64,000 nucleotides of DNA from Austropuccinia psidii (Eukaryota > Basidiomycota > Pucciniomycetes > Pucciniales > Sphaerophragmiaceae): NCBI GenBank assembly GCA_023105745.1, contig JALGQZ010000013.1, forward strand, positions 5,878,105-5,942,104, read 5' to 3'. The position numbers and the translations under genes were made by a program. The notes beneath the pieces were generated by a model. The model had not been told where the DNA came from. It saw nothing but the letters and a program-made list of their open reading frames with translations, and searched no databases. Below, in pieces: positions 21,482-32,170 of this stretch (the stretch's first letter is position 1; every line of letters begins with the position of its first letter).

Positions 21482-23544
21482 CTACCAGAAGAGGTTCCCA
21501 ATACTCCATCCAATCAGATGGAGCTGGACTCAGAGGTAGAACTGATCCCTCAAAAGGGAAAAGAAAGGGCAATATCCCCAGTGGAACAGAATCCACACAA
21601 GGAAGTGCCTTATCCCAAAGGCAAGTCCCAGAAATGCCCATGATATCTGAACATGAATTGGAGCTAAGTATGAGTAACTCAAATAGGTACAAATCACATT
21701 CAGAGGGCTCAAATAGATATCTACATGAGCCAGTACAAGCAGTATTACACAGTGTACAAGGACAAAGATTGGGAAATGCTGCCTCAAATACACCAAGGAG
21801 TGATGAACTCCTGGCACATCCTGAAAAAGTTCCTCAAAGAGGAGGAGATAGTGAAATACTCCAATGGATGGAATCCACTGTCATCCAAACCTCAAATCAA
21901 AAAAATCAAGGATTACCACGCCAAAAAGAGGGAGGCAACCAAGGAAGAAGCCCCAGTAGCTTCTACCAGCAAGCCCCAAGCCAACCCACTTCCCCAAGAA
22001 GGGAAGAAGAACAAGAAAAAGAATTGGAGGAAACCATATTCCCCAAGCTACAGGATCCCAAAAATCCAAAAGGATGCCATGGACAATGTTTTCAGCATGG
22101 CCAGAACTTTGATGGAATTCAAAGACAAAGAGGAACAAAGAATGAGACAACCCCATTTCCCAAAGAAATAACCTTGTCTCCTGATGTTGTAAATACTTTA
22201 ACAGAGCTTAAAAATAGTATTTTACCTCTTAAAGACATTAAAAATAGTTTATTATCTTTCCAAGAAATAAATAATAGCTTATCATCTTTAACCAAACTTG
22301 TTGTACAAAATAAGAAAGGAATTGATAACATAAAATTTATGATGGAAAATAATAAACCAAAAGTATTAATTGACAATACTCAGAAATTAATACAAGGACA
22401 ACAAGAATTGTACAAATACATAAGTGATATCAAAGAGAAAACTTTGACAATAAATTATGATGTGAGTATTGACAATCTTACAGAAAAATTAAATAAATTA
22501 AGTATTTCTGTAGAAAAATTTGAAGAAAAGACTTCATCACACCAAAAATTACTTTTGGACCATGTGGAAAAAAGTTATGAAGCAAGAATGCATCTAAAAG
22601 ATGATATTCAATGTGAAATAAGGCTTATTACTGAAAAAATGGATAAAATGAATGAGGCTAATTTAAATATGCCAAAGCTATCAACTCCATTTTCTCATAT
22701 AAGAAGCCCTGTTGAAACAAAAGAGGAATTGACAAATCCTTTCATAACAGACTTGAGTCACCAAGAAAATAACCAAGTCTTAATGAAGGAAGCACCTCAG
22801 CTGAAAGAATGGCCAACATTCACAGGAGAAGGTGAATATGACCACATGTCATTTATTAAAACAATTGACATGTTACAAGAAGACTATGCCATACCAGATG
22901 AATTAATCACTGCAAGATTACATTCATTGTTTGAGAAATCTGCAAAAAGATGGTATTATGGCATAAGACAAACAAATGGTAAAAATACCTGGTCTTGGTG
23001 GAAACAAGAAATAATCACCAAGTGGGCAAATGATGCCTGGAGGTATAAGATAGAAAATGCATTTGAAAATTCTTTCTTTGACCCAGAGAAAGACAAACCT
23101 TTAACTTGGTTCCTGAAACAAGTTGAAAGGCTTAATGCACTGTACCCAGAAATGTCACAAAAAATGGTGCATATGAAAATACTCAAGAAATGTGGAGGAG
23201 AGCTAGAACATGCCCTAAGAAGCAGGTGTATAGAACCATGCTTCACAGAAGAGTACATTAATGCACTGGAAGACATAGTGACAAGAACAGAAATTGGCAG
23301 GACTTGGAAGAAATTGGACATTAAAAGCCCAAATAAACCATTTATCAAAAAAGATAAACCAAAAGAATCCTTCAAGCCCAGTACATCCAATAATAATGAG
23401 CAAAGGAAATGCCATAAATGTGGAGGTATTGGACACTTAGCCAATAATTGCCTAAAAAAGGAAAAAATAAATGAAATTGTGGAAACAGAAAACCACAATG
23501 ACAAAGAGGAGGAATCTGACTTTGAAAAAGAAACAGAAGAATAA
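21478..23544 (+). CDS. Element C gag
   Basis: 688 codons. Residues 1 to about 225 are disordered, rich in Ser, Gln, Gly, Arg and Pro, and overlap a second open frame. About 230-400 is predicted coiled coil from its heptad-like Leu/Ile/Lys spacing (LKDIKNSLLSFQEINNSLSS). About 435-610 is the retrotransposon gag core (WPTFTGEGEYDHMSFIK, WYYGIRQTNGKNTWSWWKQE). A CCHC knuckle CHKCGGIGHLANNC (C-x2-C-x4-H-x4-C) lies at about 644-657. TAA at 23542-23544 ends it, but the same frame reopens after 23556 into the protease, as in elements A and D where gag and protease share one frame; the stop is probably a mutation. Confidence 0.9.
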   Translation: MTTRRGSQYSIQSDGAGLRGRTDPSKGKRKGNIPSGTESTQGSALSQRQVPEMPMISEHELELSMSNSNRYKSHSEGSNRYLHEPVQAVLHSVQGQRLGNAASNTPRSDELLAHPEKVPQRGGDSEILQWMESTVIQTSNQKNQGLPRQKEGGNQGRSPSSFYQQAPSQPTSPRREEEQEKELEETIFPKLQDPKNPKGCHGQCFQHGQNFDGIQRQRGTKNETTPFPKEITLSPDVVNTLTELKNSILPLKDIKNSLLSFQEINNSLSSLTKLVVQNKKGIDNIKFMMENNKPKVLIDNTQKLIQGQQELYKYISDIKEKTLTINYDVSIDNLTEKLNKLSISVEKFEEKTSSHQKLLLDHVEKSYEARMHLKDDIQCEIRLITEKMDKMNEANLNMPKLSTPFSHIRSPVETKEELTNPFITDLSHQENNQVLMKEAPQLKEWPTFTGEGEYDHMSFIKTIDMLQEDYAIPDELITARLHSLFEKSAKRWYYGIRQTNGKNTWSWWKQEIITKWANDAWRYKIENAFENSFFDPEKDKPLTWFLKQVERLNALYPEMSQKMVHMKILKKCGGELEHALRSRCIEPCFTEEYINALEDIVTRTEIGRTWKKLDIKSPNKPFIKKDKPKESFKPSTSNNNEQRKCHKCGGIGHLANNCLKKEKINEIVETENHNDKEEESDFEKETEE
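21725..22171 (+). CDS. ORF overprinted on element C gag (+1 frame, 148 codons)
   Basis: Starts at ATG 21725, lies wholly inside gag and is read one base out of phase. The product is Lys/Glu-rich, with a Trp-containing, folded-looking segment (SWHILKKFLKEEEIVKYS) and a basic low-complexity middle, ending in an amphipathic segment (MDNVFSMARTLMEFKDKEEQ). In this stretch the gag frame itself is low-complexity, as if it were the constrained or newer of two overlapping frames. From memory, similar proteins are annotated in A. psidii. Function unknown; it could be made by splicing or internal initiation. Confidence 0.55.
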   Translation: MSQYKQYYTVYKDKDWEMLPQIHQGVMNSWHILKKFLKEEEIVKYSNGWNPLSSKPQIKKIKDYHAKKREATKEEAPVASTSKPQANPLPQEGKKNKKKNWRKPYSPSYRIPKIQKDAMDNVFSMARTLMEFKDKEEQRMRQPHFPKK

Positions 23545-23964
23545 GAAACTTCTTAAATCAATATAATTAATGCAGAAATTAATAACATTGATATAATTTA
23601 TGAAGTACTAGATGTCAACTCAAATTTACCACAAGTTGGAACATCTGACACAAACCTGACAAATGTGCAGGATGCCAAAATGTATAGAGCCAAACCTGCA
23701 AGAGGAATGGGATATACAGCTGGAAAATCAAGTATAAGTATTGTTATGGTTGATAACCAAGAAGGAAAAGTTAACTTAGATACAGGAGCATATTGCACCT
23801 GTGTTGGCAAAAGTTATTTAAAAACCATTGTCCCAGACTGGCAAGAAAACCTTATGCCAATACAAGGTGTCAAATTCAGTAGTGCAAGTGAGAGCATGAA
23901 GCCCCTTGGAATAATTGATTTAACAATAATTTTTCCTCTCCCTTAACAATGTGTCAGAATTAAA
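23545..23964 (+). pseudogene. Element C aspartic protease
   Basis: In frame with gag and pol. The active-site motif is VNLDTGAYCTCVG at about 23771-23810, so the catalytic Asp is present. It is separated from gag by stops at 23542 and 23554 and from pol by one TAA at 23944-23946; the sequence continues in frame across that stop ([13 protein letters not shown]). The domain is otherwise collinear with the element D protease. Confidence 0.8.
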
Positions 23965-26900
23965 GTGGAATTTGTGGTAATTGACAACTGTACCAGTAAT
24001 CACTTTATCCTGGGAAATGACTACTTATCAATCTATGGTATAGATATCTCTAACCAGAAGGATAGATATTTTACTATAGGAGACAATAAGAGACAGAAGT
24101 TTGGCTTCTTAAATAACAAAAAACAAATTACAGTTATTAAGAATGAAGAAAAGATGCCAGAAAAGGATCTTTTTATATCTGAACAACTTAAAGAGGCAGA
24201 ATTCAATCAAGAATTAACAGATAGAATGAAAGAAAAATTAATTGACCTCTTATTTAAGTACAAAAATGCCTTTGCAACTGACAAAGAGCCACTAGGTGCT
24301 ATAATTGGGCATGAAGTAGACATAATTCTTAATGTGGAAAAGCCTTACCCACCCTTACTAAGGAGACCAGCTTACCCAGCTAGTCCAAGGGCTAGAGAAG
24401 CCTTAGAAGTACACATTAAAGAATTAATGGACCTTGGAGTATTAAGAAAAGTTGGACATAATGAACAGGTAGAAGTTACTACACCTGTCATTATAACTTG
24501 GCATAATGGAAAATCGAGGATGGTAGGAGACTTCAGAGCCCTGAACACCTATACCATTCCAGATAGATATCCAATACCTAGAATCCATGAGACATTGACC
24601 CAATTGTCACAAGCTGAGTTCATTACAGCTATGGATGCTCTTAAGGGTTTTCATCAAAATTTCTTAACAGACAATGCCAAGAAACTACTAAGAATAATAG
24701 TCCATTGTGGAATTTTTGAATACTTAAGAATGCCATTTGGAATAAAAAATGCACCTTCCCATTATCAAAGAATGATGAATACCATATTCCCTGAAGAATT
24801 ATCAGAAGGATGGTTAATTATCTATATTGATGATATTATAGTCTGCTCAGAAACTTGGGAAAATCACCTTACAAGACTAGAAAGGGTACTACAGAAAATA
24901 GTCCAAGTGAATATGAAAATTTCCTTGAAAAAGTGTCATTTTGCATATAGTGAATTAAAAGCACTAGGACATGCTGTATCTGGACTCAGTCTAGGCATAG
25001 ACAAAAACAAAGTAGCAGCAGTACTACTTAAACCAATGCCTCAAACCAAAAAAGAAATGCAATCATTTCTAGGATTTGCTGGTTACTATAGACAGCATAT
25101 AAAGGACTTTGCAAAAATTGCTAAATCCTTTTATAAACTATGTGACCAACAAACAGTCTATGAAATGACAGAAGAAAGAGTCAAGGCATATGAAGAAATG
25201 AAAAATTCCTTAACAAATGCCCCATTTCTTCTAATGCCAGATTGGAAACTACCCTTTAAACTTTACATTGATGCTTGTGGAGAAGGACTGGGTGCTGCAC
25301 TACACCAGACACAAATTATCAATGACAAACCAGTGGAAGGACCAATTTGTTTCATTTCAAGACAGATAAAGCCAACAGAAGCAAGATATGGAGCAAGCCA
25401 AATGGAATGCTTATGCTTAGTGTGGGCTTTAGAAAAACTGCATTATTACTTGGATGGCACAGTATTTGATGTAATCACAGACTGTAATGCTGTAAAATCT
25501 CTATCAAACATGAAAACCCCAAATAGACATATGCTGAGATGGCAAATTGCTATCCAAGAATACAGAGGAAATATGACTATTGTTCATAAATCTGGTAATA
25601 TTCATAAAAATGCAGATGGTCTTAGCAGATGGGCTTTAGAAAATACCCCTGACAATCCAGCATGGGTACCACTAGAAGAACACCATATAGAAGGAATATG
25701 TGTTACAGATATTGGCACAGAATTCTTTAACAAAGCTAAAGAAAGCTATAAGATAGACAGAAATTGTCATATCTTAAGCCAACTTCTAATGAAAGACTGC
25801 AAAGACCCATCACTTTCATCAAAACTAGATGAAACATGGAAAAAAGCATATGATGAAGGAAGATTCCACCTCCTTGATGGAATCCTCTACCATAGAACAA
25901 AACACACATGTGTTATGACCCTAACAGATAGAACACTAATAAACACTATTTTACATGAGTGTCATGATAGTGTTGCATCTGGACATCTCTCAGAAGATAG
26001 GACACTAGAGAGGGTGAAAACCTGCTCTTGGTGGCCAAATTGGAAGAAAGATGTTGCAGAGTACTGCCAAACCTGTGACAGATGCCAAAAAGCCAACAGA
26101 GCCACAGGAAAGAAATTTGGAATGATGATCAAAATCCAAGAACCAAAATCCCCATGGGAAATAGTTCATATGGATTGGGTAACAGCATTACCCCCAGGAG
26201 GAGACAGGAGTTATAATGCATGCCTAGTGTTAGTTGACAGATACAGTAAAACTCCTATGTTCTTACCATGTCACAAAGATGACACAGCTATGGATACAGC
26301 CATAATGATATGGAATAAAGTCATTAGCCACACAGGCTTATTCAAAAATATTATAAGTGACAGAGACCCAAAGTTCACTTCAGCATTATGGACAAATCTC
26401 CATAACTTGTTTGGGACAAAGTTATCATTCTCAAAAGCTTATCATCCTCAAACTGATGGTTTAGCAGAAAGAATGATACAGACCTTAGAAGACATGATCA
26501 GAAGATTCTGTGCTTATGGGCTAGAATTCAAAGATTATGATGGTTTTACCCATGATTGGTGTACACTAATACCAGCACTGGAACTGGCATATAAAACATC
26601 AATCCATTCTTTTACTGGAAAAACACCAGCAATGCTAGAAAAAGGTTGGAATCCAAGACTTCCTTATGAAACCCTCAAAAAGGACTTAGTGGATATACAT
26701 CCAACAGCAAGCAGCTTTAAAATAGCGCTTGACAAGGCAAGAAACCATGCAAACAGATGTATGCAAGATTCTTTCAAATATGCAAAAGAAAGATGGGATA
26801 AAAGTCACAAGCCACCTGATTTCAAAATAGGAGACTTGGTTCTAGTATCAACCCTTAATTTCAATAACATAAAAGGCCCAAAGAAATTAAAAGATTCCTT

Positions 26901-27267
26901 TGCAGGACCATTTATGATAAAAGCACTTCATGGACCCAATGCTGTGCAATTGGAACTCACAGGTGAACTAATGAACAAACACCCAACTTTCCCTGTAAGT
27001 CTAATAAAAACTTACAGCTCAAGTGACAAGGAGTTATTCCCACTAAGAAATAAACCCCCACTTGAAATTCCCCCCTTGGAAGAAGGATAGGAAAAGAAAA
27101 TAGTAAAAGTCCTTAAAGAAAGAAGGACAAGAAACAAAAAAGAAAGGGAATACCTTGTAAGGTATAGAAATTAAACTCAAGAAGATGAATGGCTACTTGA
27201 AAAAGATATAACAAATGCTGATAAACTACTAAGAAGGTTCAGACATGAAAGAAAGCCTGAAAAATAG
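23965..27267 (+). CDS. Element C pol: RT, RNase H, integrase, chromodomain-like tail
   Basis: 1041 codons open to 27090, starting within the protease/RT linker. [34 protein letters not shown] and catalytic [12 protein letters not shown]. RNase [17 protein letters not shown]. Integrase: zinc region [11 protein letters not shown]...CQTCDRC, then first Asp ([11 protein letters not shown]), second Asp ([10 protein letters not shown]) and Glu ([13 protein letters not shown]), so the triad is complete. After TAG 27088 and TAA 27172 the same frame continues to 27267 with a chromodomain-like tail ([16 protein letters not shown]). RT, RNase H and integrase look intact; only the tail is cut off by stops. 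Confidence 0.93.
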
Positions 27268-27385
27268 AAACGTTAAGCATTATTGAGCTTCAAGACTGGT
27301 AAAGTCTACTGAAGAGGTAGGACAGTGGATGATACCCTAATTACACATATCAGATTGTGGTACAATCTTTTTTGGTGGTAGGGAA
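27268..27385 (+). promoter_or_regulatory. Element C 3' untranslated spacer and polypurine tract
   Basis: Short noncoding spacer ending TTTTGGTGGTAGGGAA directly before the 3' LTR; the purine-rich end is the likely plus-strand primer. Confidence 0.65.
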
Positions 27386-29416
27386 TGTGAGCCTTTGAGA
27401 TATGACCACATACCCAATAAGGTCACAAGAAAGACTCAGAATAATTATACCTTTAAGATAATTATACTAAAATTACTTAGAATAATTATACATTAAAAAT
27501 AATTACTTCAAAAATACAAAAATACCATAAATTGGTACAAAAATTGGTTTAACTTAAATACCAATGAATCAACATTTGAAATAAATTGTACAATTGGATT
27601 CCCCATGGTAAAATACACATATACCATTTTTATGGCATATCTGTAAAGTCAATATTTAATGAGTTATAAGGAATAATACCTTATAAAAACCATAAATCCT
27701 TATTTATTTCAAGAACCAATGGAACAACATGTAAAATGAATTGTACCATTTGATTCCCCATATACATTCACACATAAAACAATTAATGAGCTAATTTCCA
27801 AAGTTAATAATTAAGGAATTAACCTGAATATATGCACTTTTTTGGTCAACACATATATTCAAGGATCATAGCTAATATCTCTTAAACTATACAAGATAGA
27901 GTGATGAACCAAAAATGAAGTTACCACTTACTTACTGTAGAAACACAGATATGAACTTTATTTTACAATTTATAAACAAGGTTAAAACCTATGATGAAAT
28001 ATTGATAAAAATCAACAGAGCTGTTGACCACTTTGTTGTGAAAGTGGTCCAAACTTACAATAAAGTACACAGTTGAATTCTACTAGTTTATTTGTGAAGA
28101 ATGATGTAATTTTTATTATTAAATTCAGGGTATAACCCCCTGAAATCATGATTTGAAGTTTAAAATATTGAATTTCGACAGAAAAGATGAGTTACAAGAA
28201 AAATCATCAAAATTAGAGTTTTGATGATGTAATGAAAAGCTCTTGGCAGCATAATAAGGTTATGTCAGGATATCAGAATTCACTCTTTGAATTGCTGTAG
28301 CGTGTAAAACTTCAAAATTATTAAAGATCAAAGTTTGAGCTTAAATTGAGCAGTTATGATCACCTACTGTAACCTTAAATTAAGTTTAACAGTCATATGA
28401 GTGATAATATTGGTGAATACTATTAGTTTATGATTAAAACTAATAAAATACACAAAATTTGGGGTTCTGCCAAGCCTCTGATGTCATCAACTTTAGAGTT
28501 ATAGTGATAACTCTAAATAATGGTGTAATAATGATGCAATATGGTTTGATCATGATGTAATCATCCCCAAACCTTAAAATATTGATCAATTCCAGTGGAT
28601 ATGATCAGTACACGTCTACTAGAAGCCTGTTGGACTCTAGGAGGGAGGTATTTACTATAAATAGAGCTCTTTTTACTCTATTTTCCCCTCAGACGCATCA
28701 AAAACATTAAATAAATACAAACAAAAAGGTAATAGCTTTATTCTTTATATATAAAACTTTTATATTATTAAAGACCAAAGTTTATCTTTATTATAATCAT
28801 CAATTTTGACATGATTAAATCATTTGTTTAACTGTTTTTGTTAAAAAATCTCTCTAAAAACTCATTTCCACATAAAAAAATCAAGAATATTTGTAATTTC
28901 TCTATTTTTTATTGTAAATACAATTTGTATAAGTTGTATTTACATTATTTGGCATAAAATATCTCAAAATTATTATATTAAGTGTTAAAAGTAGGTTATT
29001 TTCTCTTATATTAATAATTTTCTCTACATTATTCTTTTAATAATTCTTTAATTAATATAAATAGTATTTATATTAATTTATAACTGTAATATTAGTAATA
29101 TTATTGTTATTGATTGTTTTTTATTAATAAAAAACAATTTTTTATGCCTTTATTATTTGTTTGTAACAATAATAAAGTGCTATTAAATATATTAATTATT
29201 TTATATTAATATATTTATTTTATTATATTATATTTTATAATATAAATTATATTATTATATTTTATTAATAATATGATTATTTTTACGCCATAATTATAAT
29301 AAATCTTTATTATTATAATTATTTTTATCTTATTTATTTCATTCATAAGGACTTTCATAGTACAATAAGTAAAATATTAGTAATTTTTACTTATTGTTTC
29401 ATAGTCAAACCTTACA
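27386..29416 (+). repeat. Element C 3' LTR (2031 bp)
   Basis: Direct repeat of 18724-20751 with the same ends (TGTGAGCC...CCTTACA) and a matching TATA region. Scattered substitutions separate the two copies. Confidence 0.93.
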
Positions 29417-30837
29417 GGTTTATTGAATAAAATTGCTATAGCTGTTGACCACTTTGTTGTGTAAGTGGTCCAAACTTAAAAATGATCAGATATAAGGGCT
29501 CTACCAGCTCATATGTGAAGAATGTTTCATTTTTTATTATCATATTCAAGGTAAAATCCCCTGGAATCTTGGTTTGAAGTTTGAAAAAGTAAATTTTGAC
29601 AGAAAAGATGAGCTACAAGCAAAATCATCAAAAATAGAATTTTTATGTTTTAATATAATACTCTTGTAAGTTTAATTATTGTGTTCCTAGATATCAGAAT
29701 TAAATATCTGAATGCCTTTAGCATGTATAGCTTAAAAGTTCTTAATTATCAAATTTTAAGCTTAAAATTGATCATTTATGATAAGTCAATGTAATCTCAT
29801 TTTAAGTTTAACAGTTATATAAGTGATAGATCTGGTGAATAATATTATATTATGATTTATAATAAGGAAATACACGAAGATTGGGCTTCTGCCAAGCCTA
29901 TGATGTCATTAAAATTGGAGTTATAGTGATAACTCTAAATAATGACATAATAATGAGATAAAATGGTTTAATTATGATGTGATCATCACTAAACCTCAAA
30001 GTACTAAGCTATTCCAGTGGATCCCATCAGTAAAAATCTACTAGAAGCCTTTTGGACTCTAGGAGGGAGGAATTTTCTGTAAATAGAGCTCTTTTTACTC
30101 TATTTCCCCCTCAGACACAATGAAAACATTAAATTATTAAAACCAAGGGTAAAAGCTTTCTTCTTTTTACATGAAACTATTATATATTAAAACAATCAAT
30201 TTCATATTTATTACAATCATAATTTTTGACATGATTGAATCAATTTTGATTTTTATTTTCTAAATTTCTCAAAAAATCTCCAATTCCATGTAAAAACAAG
30301 AGTATTTGTAATTTCTTTTGATTTTAATTGTAAATACAATTTAAATAAGCTGTATTTATATTTTTTGGCATAAAATCAATGAAAAATATTCTATTAAGTG
30401 TCAAAAGTAGTTTATTTACTCTCTTTATAATAATTTCTCTTTATTATTATTCTTTTGAAATAATTCTTAAATTAATATAAATAGTATTTATATTAATTCA
30501 TAACTTTAATATTAGTAAGATTATTTCTATAATTGGTTTTTCTTATCAAAAAACAATTTCTTATGCCTTTGTTATTTGTTTGTAACAATAATAAAGTGAA
30601 ATAAATATATTAGTTATCATATATTAATATATTTAATTTATAATATTACTATTTTTAATATATAATTTATATTATTATATTCATTTAATAATATGAATAT
30701 TTTACGCCATAATTATAATAATTATTTATTATTATAATTATCTTTTATATTATTATTCAATTTTCATAAGGACATTCAGAGTTCAATAAGTAAAATATTA
30801 GTAATTTTTACTTATTGTTTCATATTCAAAGCTTACA
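29417..30837 (+). mobile_element. Old C-type solo LTR, right part
   Basis: Diverged copy of the last ~1.4 kb of the C LTR (AGCTGTTGACCACTTTGTTG at the left, CTTACA at 30837). It completes the left part at 6685-7260. The substitution load is visibly higher than between the element C LTRs, as expected of the oldest layer. Confidence 0.8.
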
Positions 30838-31084
30838 TAAAGTGTACTCAAATTAAAAAAATATACTTTTTCAAAATTTATCTTTTGAGCTCTGATTTAT
30901 CTGTTCAATTTTTAACCATCTGGCCATAGAGTTTCTATCTGATTTGTTCAGAATTCATATTTAAGAATTTCAACCTACACTGAATAATTTTCTGTTCATT
31001 TGGATTGAGAAAATCAAATGATGAATAATAATTCCAGAATGAGGTTTAAAAAGCTTATAAAGTAGTCCAAACAATCTTAATTAT
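30838..31084. other. AT-rich spacer
   Basis: Nothing recognised apart from the likely target duplication TAAAG at 30838-30842. Confidence 0.5.
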
Positions 31085-32170
31085 TCAAATTTTCTTTGAA
31101 AATTCAATAGTTATATTCAAATAAGGTAAGTGAAATACATTTCCAGAAGAAGAAAACATTGTTGGTATTTGCTGAGAATCATTTTTTGAAATTGAAGAAA
31201 AGATACAATAAATCCATGCATGGATATCATTATAATATTGATACGGTATATTGAAAAATCCCTCTTGAGCTACAATAGAGTTGGAAAATGATTTGGTTTG
31301 TTTATTGGATTTATATAAAATAAAATCAATATTTCTGAAATTGGGTAGTTGAGAAGGTATATTCCATTTTTTTATTCTAATATACATCCATTCTAAAATA
31401 ATTACAGATCTTGTATAAATGAAATAATCATAATTTATGAATTTTTTCCATTGAGGATTATCTTATTGAATTTCATCAATAGTCTATCCAGCTTTTCAGG
31501 AATAAAAAATAATTATTTCCTAGTTGATGAGTAAATTTCTTGAATAATTAAACCAATTATTGAATACTTGTGGATTTTCAAGAATCAGAAAATGGAAAAA
31601 AATGTAATGACTTTCATTCTCCTACTTACTATACCTTCCATAGCTTGTATTCTCTTTCATATTATTAGATATATTTCTTAATTTATATATAATATTTTAA
31701 AAGAAATTAAATGCTATATTAGGATCATAAGCAGATTATATTTAATATATGACAGCTGGTAATGATGAATTCTGAGATTTATTAATCAGTACATAAGGGT
31801 GAGGAAGAGTATTTATTTCTTGAAGTATTGACCAAGTAATATTCTCTTGGTTTTTTTGAAGAGAAATAGCAGAATTTTTTTTAGTATCTCTTAGATAATC
31901 TAAATGTTGAGGTTATTTATTTTTTATAATGAATAAAATATTTTTAAGCTTAAGTAGTACTTTGAAAAATAGCCCAGTGGAGCTGTAGTGATAGATGAGG
32001 GTGTTTTAGTGGTATTAGTGGGGATTATAGAGCTGGTGGTGGGAGTTCTAGTAGTGATGTTATTGATAATGATTATTATGGTATGAAAAATAGAATAGTG
32101 AAGAAGCTGTTTGAAATGATGAAGATGACTTTTTTTTATATTAAATTATAAAAAAATCTTTTAGAACAAT
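31085..32170 (-). pseudogene. Unrecognised broken gene relic on the minus strand
   Basis: Read on -, from about 32170 there is a Ser/Thr/His/Asn-rich start, then readable segments in changing frames (LQKNQENITWSILQEINTL, PHPYVLINKS), ending in a 100-codon open stretch (31387-31085) with normal-looking protein sequence (MYIRIKKWNIPSQLPNF, YYNDIHAWIYCIF). Amino-acid use there is less biased than in the AT-rich flanks. I do not recognise the family; it may be a transposon or host gene remnant. Confidence 0.35.

Larger units (their letters stand above)
18724..29416 (+). mobile_element. Element C: Ty3/gypsy chromovirus, best preserved in the window
   Basis: 10.7 kb with ~2.03 kb LTRs at both ends, flanked by a perfect 5-bp target duplication GGTTT (18719-18723 and 29417-29421). 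The internal region carries a primer-binding site, leader ORF, gag with an overprinted second frame, protease and a long pol, all main parts in one frame separated only by single stops (23542, 23554, 23944, 27088, 27172). The LTRs differ by a few percent by eye, so it is not brand new. It inserted into the old solo LTR, a few bases from the TRIM-like element. Confidence 0.95.

Noticed and set aside
21530..22376. Minus-strand open frames over element C gag (21530-21817, 21881-22156, 22119-22376)
   Set aside because: Shadow frames of gag with hydrophobic, biased composition and no independent support.
22956..23504. 182-codon minus-strand open frame opposite gag
   Set aside because: Antisense of a conserved gag core and knuckle; Ser/Leu/Phe/Cys-rich as expected of a shadow.
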